NCBI GenBank assembly: GCA_963734685.1
Contig: CAVTIC010000007.1
Span: 806,001-870,000, forward strand
Reading direction: 5' to 3'
DNA length: 64,000 bases
Source of the DNA: JAOUEA01 sp963734685
GTDB lineage: Bacteria; Actinomycetota; UBA4738; HRBIN12
Part shown: piece after piece, positions 58,174 through 64,000 of the stretch
Layout of the letters: each line of letters opens with the position of its first letter
Position numbering within the stretch: position 1 is the stretch's first letter
Program-made: the position numbers and the translations under genes
Notes under the pieces: generated by a model
Told to the model about the DNA's origin: nothing
What the model saw: only the letters and a program-made list of their open reading frames with translations
The model's database searches: none

Positions 58174-58848
58174 GTGGGGAACTTCACGGCCCTGGGGATG
58201 CGCCTGGCGTTGTTCATGCTCGTGTCGCTCGCGATCGGACTCTCCGTGCGGGAGTACGCCCGCGCCTGGACGGCCGCTCGCCTGAACGACCCGACCCCAC
58301 GTCTCTGGGGACGCCTGACGCTGAATCCGAAAGCGTGGTTCGAGCCGTTCGGCAGCGGCCTCGTTCCCGTGCTCATCGCGATCCTCTGGTCGGTGCAGGT
58401 GCTGGTGATCCCGGCTGCGTACGCGAAGCCGGCACCGATCGATCCCTCGTACTTCCGCCGCACCCGTGATCTCGTGGTGACCTCGCTCGCCGGTCCGGCG
58501 GCCAACCTCCTGCTCACGGTGCTGGCCGGTCTCATCATCCGGGTCGGCGGTCTGCCGCTCGAAGCGTCCCGGGCGGTGGTCGTCTTCGCATTCACGAACG
58601 CCGCCCTGGTCGTGTTCCACCTGTTGCCGATCCCGGGGCTCGACGGTGCGAGGCTGGTCGGGCTCCTGCTGCCCCCGCAGGCGCGTGAGGTCTACCGCAA
58701 CGCCGACAAGTACCTCCCGCTCTTCGTGCTCGTCGCCCTCTTCGTCTTCTCGACCCTGATCCTCGGGTTCCTCACGACCCTGACCGGGGCGATCTGCGAC
58801 GCGGCGACCGATCTCGATTGCCAGCTCGTACTCGCGTTCCCCGGCTAG
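58174..58848 (+). CDS. Site-2-protease (M50) homologue without the zinc motif
   Basis: A 224-residue membrane protein with about five hydrophobic segments, homologous to short M50B proteases. Where active members have HEYAHAW, this one reads REYARAW; the context SVREYARAWTAARLNDPTPRLWGRLTLNP (here in parts) is otherwise normal. Later FHLLPIPGLDGARL keeps the Asp of the usual PPLDG. With both zinc His residues replaced by Arg it should not be a protease; the catalytic Glu position remains. GTG 58174. It stands between deoA and trpS. Confidence 0.82.
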   Translation: MGNFTALGMRLALFMLVSLAIGLSVREYARAWTAARLNDPTPRLWGRLTLNPKAWFEPFGSGLVPVLIAILWSVQVLVIPAAYAKPAPIDPSYFRRTRDLVVTSLAGPAANLLLTVLAGLIIRVGGLPLEASRAVVVFAFTNAALVVFHLLPIPGLDGARLVGLLLPPQAREVYRNADKYLPLFVLVALFVFSTLILGFLTTLTGAICDAATDLDCQLVLAFPG

Positions 58849-58948
58849 CTGGGGACGCGGTTGCGAGGCCCGGGCAGGTGCCCGCGTTATCATCCCCGGC
58901 ATCGACCGGCCAGCCGACGCTCCCACGCCCACCGTCACACGCTCGCGC

Positions 58949-59923
58949 GTGCTGACGGGCTACCGTCCGACCGGTCCGCTCCACGTCGGTCACTGGGCCG
59001 GCAACATCGAGAACATGCTCGCGCTGCAGGACGATCCCTCGCGCGAGTGCTTCTTCTTCATCGCCGACTGGCACATGCTCACGACGCATTACGACCGGAC
59101 CGATGAGCTGCCCGGCTTCGTGCACGAGCTGATGCTCGACTGGCTCGCGGCCGGCATCGATCCGGCCCGGGCCACGATCTATCGTCAGTCGGATCTGCCC
59201 GAGGTGGCGGAGATGACGCTCCTGCTGGGCATGATCACCCCGCTCGGCTGGCTCGAGCGCGTGCCCTCGTTCAAGGAGCGGCTGCGCGACATGTCTGAGC
59301 GCGACATCGCGAACTTCGGTCTGCTCGGGTACCCCGTGCTACAGACGGTCGACATCACGATCGTGCGCGGCGAGCTCGTGCCCGTCGGAGAGGACCAGGT
59401 CGCGCATCTCGAGCTGAGCCGGGAGATCGTCCGGCGTTTCAACCGACTCTACGGCGAGGTGCTCGTCGAGCCGCAGCCGCTGCTGTCGGCCTCGCCGCTG
59501 ATCCCGGGTTCAGACGGCAGGAAGATGTCGAAGTCGCTCGACAACGCGATCTGGGTCCGGGACGATGAGGACGCGATCCGGGCGAGCGTCCGTTCGTTCG
59601 TCACCGATCCGAAGAAGCTCCGACGCGGCGATCCCGGACGGCCGGAGATCTGTCCGATCTTCGCGTTGCATCGGACCTTCTCGCCGGACCGGGTCGACGA
59701 GATCGAGGCAGGGTGCCGGTCGGGCGCGTTGGGCTGCGTCGATTGCAAGACGATCCTCGCGGACCACCTGATCGAGTACTTCCGGCCCTACCGGCAACGG
59801 CGCGCCGAACTCGCGGCCGAGCCGGGGCTGGTCGAACGCGTCCTCTCCGACGGTGCTGAGAAGGTGCGCCCGGTGGCCCGCGCGACGCTCGCTACGGTAC
59901 GCGAGGCGATGCGTTTCTCGTGA
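58949..59923 (+). CDS. trpS: Tryptophan--tRNA ligase
   Basis: Charges tRNA-Trp. The class I signatures are GPLHVGHWAGN (HVGH) and RKMSKSLDNAIW; the tryptophan site region GYPVLQTVDI and GEDQVAHLELSR is normal. 324 aa from GTG 58949. This start lies right at conserved sequence (LTGYRPTGPLH); the frame is open upstream without an ATG/GTG/TTG close by, and a TATCAT box lies at 58888-58893, so the true start could be a little further up. Confidence 0.95.
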   Translation: MLTGYRPTGPLHVGHWAGNIENMLALQDDPSRECFFFIADWHMLTTHYDRTDELPGFVHELMLDWLAAGIDPARATIYRQSDLPEVAEMTLLLGMITPLGWLERVPSFKERLRDMSERDIANFGLLGYPVLQTVDITIVRGELVPVGEDQVAHLELSREIVRRFNRLYGEVLVEPQPLLSASPLIPGSDGRKMSKSLDNAIWVRDDEDAIRASVRSFVTDPKKLRRGDPGRPEICPIFALHRTFSPDRVDEIEAGCRSGALGCVDCKTILADHLIEYFRPYRQRRAELAAEPGLVERVLSDGAEKVRPVARATLATVREAMRFS

Positions 59924-59924
59924 G

Positions 59925-60707
59925 GTGGCCACGTTGAGCGATCCGGCGGCCGTGTCGCCTACGGCTCACACGACGGCCGCCCAGGCGGGCGGGTTCGCGG
60001 TGGAGCTGCCCGTGTTCTCGGGTCCGTTCCGCCTCCTCGCCGATCTGATCCTCGAGCAGAAGGTCGACGTCTGCGATGTCGCGATCGCGTCGATCACCGA
60101 CCGGTTCCTCGCCTACGCCAAGGAACCGGAACGGTGGGACCTCGAGGAAGCGACGTGGTTCCTCGCGATCTGTGCGGTGATGCTCGAGCTCAAGGTCTCC
60201 CGCCTCACGCCGAGGCACACGGACCTCGACGAGGAGGAACTCCTCGGAGGCTCACCCGACCTCGCCTACGCGCGCTCCCTCGAGCTGGCGGCGTTCCGGA
60301 AGGTGGCGGTCGAGATCGCCCGCCGACTCGAGGACGAGGCCGGATTCTTCGCCCGCGACGTTGGCCCGGGTCCGGAGTTCTCGCACCTGTATCCCGATCC
60401 GATGGAACACCTCGATCCGAACCATTTCGCTGCGCTCGCCGCCGCGTTGCTCCGCCCGCCGCCGACGCTCGACCTCACCCACGTGACGCCCGTCCGGTTC
60501 ACGGTCGCCGAGGCCATGTCGACGCTGGAGGAGAGGATCGGCACGATGGGCACTGGGGCGACCTTCCGCGATCTCGTGTCCGACTGCGACGAGCGCATCG
60601 AGGTCGTGGTCCGCTTCCTGGCGATCCTCGAGCTGTACCGTGAAGGGAAGGTCGAGCTCGCCCAGGCGGAGACCTTCGGGGACATCGAAGTCGCATGGGC
60701 GGGATGA
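59925..60707 (+). CDS. scpA: Segregation and condensation protein A
   Basis: The kleisin subunit of the SMC-ScpAB complex that organises the chromosome. The N-terminal FSGPFRLLADLILEQKVDVCDVAI is the typical SMC-neck-binding region, followed by ATWFLAICAVMLELKVSRL; the C-terminal winged helix is near RFLAILELYREGKVELAQ. 260 aa from GTG 59925, directly after trpS. scpB follows. Confidence 0.94.
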   Translation: MATLSDPAAVSPTAHTTAAQAGGFAVELPVFSGPFRLLADLILEQKVDVCDVAIASITDRFLAYAKEPERWDLEEATWFLAICAVMLELKVSRLTPRHTDLDEEELLGGSPDLAYARSLELAAFRKVAVEIARRLEDEAGFFARDVGPGPEFSHLYPDPMEHLDPNHFAALAAALLRPPPTLDLTHVTPVRFTVAEAMSTLEERIGTMGTGATFRDLVSDCDERIEVVVRFLAILELYREGKVELAQAETFGDIEVAWAG

Positions 60708-60714
60708 GCACGCG

Positions 60715-61377
60715 ATGACCGACGGGCCTGCCACCGACGCCGCGCCGTCGTCCGACCTCCGGGCGCTCGAGGCGTTGTTCTTCGTCTCGGACGAGCCGCT
60801 CACGGCCTCGGTCCTGGCGCAGGCGCTCGACCTCGATCGGCGCACGGTCGAGGGGCTCTGCGACAGACTGCAGGCGACCCTGGACGACCGCGGGTCGGGC
60901 CTCGTGCTTCGGAACGTGGCGGGCGGGTGGCGGCTCTACACCCACCCCGACGCGGCTCCGGTCGTCGAGCAGTTCGTGTTGTCGTCCCGACAGGCCCGAC
61001 TCACGAAGGCCGCGCTCGAGACCCTCGCGATCGTCGCGTACAAGCAGCCGGTCACTCGACACCAGGTGAGCGGCATCCGCGGGGTCAACTCCGACGGGGT
61101 GCTCCGGGCCCTCGTCGACCGGGGTTTGGTCGAGGAGGCGGGCCGCGACGAGGCACCCGGACGGCCGGCGCTCTTCGCGACGACCCCCGGCTTCCTGGAG
61201 CGTCTGGGGCTGCCCTCGCTCGCGGCGTTGCCCTCACTCGCGCCGTTGCTGGATCTCGATGGCGACGACGAGGGCGCCCTGGCGGACTCGGTGGCCGACG
61301 ATGAAGACGAAGCTGGCCCCGTCGACGCGGCGGCGAACGGCGGCCCCCCTGCGGACGCCGGCACCGATGACGCGTGA
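60715..61377 (+). CDS. scpB: Segregation and condensation protein B
   Basis: Winged-helix partner of ScpA. LRALEALFFVSDEPLT starts the first winged helix and ALETLAIVAYKQPVTRHQVSGIRGVNSD (seen in parts) is the family hallmark in the second. A long acidic tail follows (DLDGDDEGALADSVADDEDE). 220 aa from ATG 60715. Confidence 0.94.
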   Translation: MTDGPATDAAPSSDLRALEALFFVSDEPLTASVLAQALDLDRRTVEGLCDRLQATLDDRGSGLVLRNVAGGWRLYTHPDAAPVVEQFVLSSRQARLTKAALETLAIVAYKQPVTRHQVSGIRGVNSDGVLRALVDRGLVEEAGRDEAPGRPALFATTPGFLERLGLPSLAALPSLAPLLDLDGDDEGALADSVADDEDEAGPVDAAANGGPPADAGTDDA

Positions 61378-61387
61378 AGGACCTCCC

Positions 61388-62116
61388 GTGGACCTGGAAC
61401 GGCTGCAGCGCTCACTCGCTCGAGCGGGCTTCGGATCTCGGCGGGCGTGCGAAGGGCTGATCGTCGAGGGCAGGGTCACGGTCGACGGCAGCGTGGCGAC
61501 CCTCGGCGACAAGGTCGATCCTTCGACCTCGACCGTGCTCGTCGACGGTCTGGAGGTCAACCTCGACCCGAACGTTCGCTACTACGCGTTGCACAAGCCT
61601 CCCGGCGTCGTCACGACGATGCGTGATCCGCAAGGCCGTCCCGATATGCGGGGGTACCTGCCGTCGGAGGGCCCGCGGGTGTTCCCCGTCGGGCGACTCG
61701 ATCGCGACTCTGAGGGCCTGCTGCTCCTCACGAACGACGGTGATCTCGCGAACCGGTTGATGCACCCTCGCCACGAGGTCGAGAAGGAGTACCTCGCCGA
61801 GGTGGAGGGCGAGCCGACCGCTCGACAACTCTCGAGGCTCCGAGCCGGCGTCGAGCTCGAGGACGGACCCGCGACCGCGAGGTCCGTGCGCGTCGTCGCG
61901 GCCTCGAGAGGCCGTGGGGCGGTCCGCGTGGTGATGACCGAGGGGCGCAAGCGGGAAGTACGGCGCATGCTCGGGGCCGTGGGTCTGCCCGTCACGAGGC
62001 TCGTCCGCCTGCGCGTCGGTCCCATCCGTCTCGAGGGGCTCGCCCCCGGCGAGCTGCGTCGGCTCGACCGGCACGAGGTGCAGGCCCTCGCCGCTGCGGC
62101 GGCGTCCGAGCGGTAG
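61388..62116 (+). CDS. rluB: 23S rRNA pseudouridine synthase (RluB/RsuA family)
   Basis: Modifies uridine in rRNA. An N-terminal S4 domain (ERLQRSLARAGFGSRRACEG) precedes the catalytic core with the Asp in VGRLDRDSEGLLLLTNDG and the end motif RVVMTEGRKREVRRML. 242 aa from GTG 61388 after GAAGGA; ATG 61367 is the other option. Follows scpB as in most actinobacteria. Confidence 0.94.
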   Translation: MDLERLQRSLARAGFGSRRACEGLIVEGRVTVDGSVATLGDKVDPSTSTVLVDGLEVNLDPNVRYYALHKPPGVVTTMRDPQGRPDMRGYLPSEGPRVFPVGRLDRDSEGLLLLTNDGDLANRLMHPRHEVEKEYLAEVEGEPTARQLSRLRAGVELEDGPATARSVRVVAASRGRGAVRVVMTEGRKREVRRMLGAVGLPVTRLVRLRVGPIRLEGLAPGELRRLDRHEVQALAAAAASER

Positions 62117-62164
62117 CCTTGGGACCTGCCCGTCACCCGACGGGTGGGCCCGAGGGGGAACGTG

Positions 62165-62527
62165 ATGAGGGTTCGTGCCGCACGCGGCGCCATCGTCGTC
62201 GCCGAGGACACGCCTTCGTGCGTGTTCGAGGCCACCGAACGCCTCCTCACAGCGATGCTCGAAGGGAACGGCGTCGCAGACGACGACCTGATCTCCGTTC
62301 TCTTCACGGCGACCGGCGATCTCGTCTCCGCGTTCCCCGCGGAGGCCGCCCGCCGGATGGGCCTCGGTCTCGTGCCGCTGATGTGCGCCCGGGAGATCCC
62401 CGTCGCGGGGTCCATGCCCCGTGTGGTCCGCGTGCTCATGCATTTCCATTCCGACCGTGCCTTGTCCGAGGTGCAGCCCGTCTATCTCGACGGCGCCGGA
62501 TCGCTCCGCGATGACCTCGACGCCTGA
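62165..62527 (+). CDS. aroH: Chorismate mutase, AroH type
   Basis: Rearranges chorismate to prephenate, first step of Phe/Tyr synthesis. It is the small trimeric AroH fold (120 aa), not the helical AroQ type: MRVRAARGAIVVAED (Arg), FEATERLLTAM (Glu), GLVPLMCAREIPVAGSM and RVLMHFHSD are conserved. ATG 62165 after GGGGGA; GTG 62144 is possible. The end overlaps tyrA by 17 bases, so product and next enzyme are coupled. Confidence 0.94.
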   Translation: MRVRAARGAIVVAEDTPSCVFEATERLLTAMLEGNGVADDDLISVLFTATGDLVSAFPAEAARRMGLGLVPLMCAREIPVAGSMPRVVRVLMHFHSDRALSEVQPVYLDGAGSLRDDLDA

Positions 62528-63608
62528 GCGTGTCGCGGTCGTCGGCACGGGCCTCCTGGGGACGTCGGTCGCCTTGGCCGCGGTCCGCGCCGGCGACTCG
62601 GTGAGGGGCTGGGACGCCGACCCGTCGGTCGCGGCGCGGGCCGGGGAGCTCGGCGACTTCTCGGTCGCGGCGTCGCTCGCCGATGCGGTCGTCGGCGCAG
62701 AGCTCGTCGTGGTCGCCACACCGATCCCGACGATCCCCGCGTTGGTCGCGGCCGTGCTCTCGGCAGCCCCGCAGGCGATCGTCACCGACGTCGGCAGCGT
62801 GAAGACCCACCTCGTGCGCACGGCGGAGGCCCTTGCCGCGCCCGGCGACCTGCCCAGGTTCGTCCCGGGTCATCCGATGGGGGGGAGCGAACGGTCCGGT
62901 CCCGAACACGCGTCCGCTTCGGTGGTCGACGGCATCGTCTGGGCGATCACGCCGCACACCACGAGCGATCCGGACGCCGTGGCTCGGCTCGGATCGTGGA
63001 CAGCCGCGCTGGGGGCGAGGCCGGTGCAGTTGGAGCCTGCCCGCCATGACCGGTTGGTCGCGTTCGTGAGTCATCTGCCGCAGGTGGCGTCCACAGCGCT
63101 GATGAGCCTCGCCGCGACCGAGGAAGCCGACGAGCCCGAGATCCTGCTGCTCGCCGCAGGCGGATTCCGCGACCTCACACGCCTCGCGGCCTCGAACCCG
63201 GCATTGTGGAGCGACATCCTGCTGGCGAACAACGAGGCGATCGTCGACGCGATCGACCTGTACGTCGCGTGCTTGACCAAGCTCCGTGCCGAGATCGCGG
63301 AGGACCGCGGTGCCGACGTCGAGCGCACGTTCGCCGGCGCGAAGGCGGCTCGGCTCCGGCTGGCCGCGAAGCCCACCGTGCGAGCGGGCGTCGCCGTGCT
63401 CCAGATCGAAGTGCCCGACCGCCCGGGAGCGCTCGCGCACCTGACGGCCGTGCTCGGCGAGGGCGAGGTGAACATCGAGGACCTGCAGATCGTCCACTCA
63501 CCAGAGGGTGGCCGGGGCACGGTGCACCTCACGGTGGCCAGCGACGCGGTGGACGCGGCGACCTCGGTGCTATCCGGTCACGGCCTCGACCCGATCAGGC
63601 TGGCGTAG
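62511..63608 (+). CDS. tyrA: Prephenate dehydrogenase with ACT domain
   Basis: Oxidises prephenate on the way to tyrosine. The NAD fold starts VAVVGTGLLGTSVALAAVRA; PGHPMGGSERSGP carries the catalytic His; SHLPQVASTALMS is typical. The C-terminal ACT domain (about residues 290-365: LQIEVPDRPGALAHLTAVLG, NIEDLQIVHSPEGG) probably senses tyrosine. 365 aa. Confidence 0.94.
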   Translation: MTSTPERVAVVGTGLLGTSVALAAVRAGDSVRGWDADPSVAARAGELGDFSVAASLADAVVGAELVVVATPIPTIPALVAAVLSAAPQAIVTDVGSVKTHLVRTAEALAAPGDLPRFVPGHPMGGSERSGPEHASASVVDGIVWAITPHTTSDPDAVARLGSWTAALGARPVQLEPARHDRLVAFVSHLPQVASTALMSLAATEEADEPEILLLAAGGFRDLTRLAASNPALWSDILLANNEAIVDAIDLYVACLTKLRAEIAEDRGADVERTFAGAKAARLRLAAKPTVRAGVAVLQIEVPDRPGALAHLTAVLGEGEVNIEDLQIVHSPEGGRGTVHLTVASDAVDAATSVLSGHGLDPIRLA

Positions 63609-63617
63609 GGGCGAGCG

Positions 63618-64000
63618 ATGCGTCTTCGGATCCGCCCGGGCAACCGGCTCGAGGGCACCGTCCGCGTTCCGGGCGACAAGTCGGTGGCCCACCGCTGGTT
63701 GATCCTCGCTGCGACCGCGCAAGGACGTAGCGTTCTGGTCGAGGTACCGACCTCTCTCGACGTTCGATCGACGGCCTCTTGTCTCGCCGCCATCACCAGA
63801 AAGGCTCGACCTGCACTCCATGCCTGGTCTTCGAACGATGCTCCACGCGGGGAGGGTCACGGTTCCACGTGGAACGTGAAGGTCGAGGGTGCATCCTCAG
63901 GGGAGGGCGCCACGCCACTTGAAGTCGAGGGTGAGGGGCGACCAGGACTGGTGGTGCCGGAGGCCCCCCTCGACTGTGGTAACTCCGGCACGTCGATGCG
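63618..64000 (+). CDS. aroA: EPSP synthase, 5' part
   Basis: 3-phosphoshikimate 1-carboxyvinyltransferase of the shikimate pathway, cut by the window end. VPGDKSVAHRWLILAATAQG holds the substrate Lys and Arg; LDCGNSGTSMR closes the visible part. Between SLDVRSTASCLAAI and LDCGNSGT there are about 58 residues, roughly 25 more than I would expect, with lower GC, more rare codons and a 14-base palindrome. ATG 63618 after the tyrA stop; ribosome site weak (GGGGCGAG). Confidence 0.9.
   Translation, partial: MRLRIRPGNRLEGTVRVPGDKSVAHRWLILAATAQGRSVLVEVPTSLDVRSTASCLAAITRKARPALHAWSSNDAPRGEGHGSTWNVKVEGASSGEGATPLEVEGEGRPGLVVPEAPLDCGNSGTSM
63862..63875 (+). other. parS-like palindrome inside aroA
   Basis: GTTCCACGTGGAAC is a perfect 14-base palindrome. 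The ParB site consensus is GTTNCACGTGAAAC in its core, so this differs at one base. It sits in the extra, atypical stretch of aroA. Confidence 0.4.

Overview
The window is about 64 kb of high-GC DNA from a chromosome of a deep-branching member of the Actinomycetota. The evidence is the gene content (actinobacterial mIHF, TlyA, an actinobacterial-type PriA without a Walker A motif, a DivIVA-domain protein), many GTG/TTG starts with 1-4 base stop/start overlaps, and a gene order that, from memory, follows the Mycobacterium tuberculosis series carB-pyrF-mihF-gmk-rpoZ-coaBC-metK...priA-fmt-rsmB-rpe-rib, infC-rpmI-rplT-SpoU-pheST-argF, mpg-tyrS, TPR, HAD-tlyA-nadK-recN-pyrG-nudix-xerD, scpAB-rluB. 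The 16S gene would place it; I can only say it looks actinobacterial and not like a well-known genus.

Layout. 1-3.8 kb: pyrimidine genes (carB end, pyrK-like, pyrD-like, pyrF). 3.8-13.9 kb: mihF, gmk, rpoZ, coaBC, metK, priA, def, fmt, rsmB, rpe and a REC-GGDEF regulator. 13.9-18 kb: an FMN riboswitch and ribD-ribE-ribBA-ribH plus a cupin. 18-27.7 kb: infC-rpmI-rplT, a SpoU methyltransferase joined to a histidine-kinase-like module, pheST, argF, polX and mpg. A class A PBP on the minus strand and tyrS follow. 31.2-36.7 kb: a complete 16S-23S-5S operon with no tRNA in the spacer, long processing stems and a terminator. 36.8-46 kb: an accessory stretch of mostly short or unknown genes (MBL hydrolase, ssb, Pro/Thr-rich membrane protein, DivIVA-like protein, small helical and membrane proteins, alpha/beta hydrolase-cyclase fusion, copper lipoprotein, DUF1015) with two decayed ssb fragments. 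46-64 kb: HAD phosphatase, phasin-like protein, tlyA-nadK-recN, pyrG, nudix, ald, xerD, traR-like, deoB, deoA, a site-2-protease homologue, trpS, scpA-scpB-rluB, aroH, tyrA and the start of aroA.

No single large new system is evident, but several things stand out. The PyrK/PyrD pair has lost nearly all orotate-site and electron-transfer motifs while keeping the iron-sulfur cysteines. The SpoU methyltransferase is fused to a degenerate histidine kinase. The M50 homologue has REYAR in place of the zinc motif. infC lacks any ordinary in-frame start codon. The ribD start codon lies inside a hairpin below the FMN riboswitch. Many genes have a -10 box 6-10 bases before the start codon, suggesting leaderless transcripts.

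Quality warning: at least eight conserved or plausible genes (carB, pyrD, pheT, the MBL gene twice, the hydrolase-cyclase, a small membrane protein, the HAD gene, probably infC) carry single-base shifts, mostly one extra base. This looks like uncorrected indel error in the assembly, so broken genes here should not be read as biology without raw-read support.
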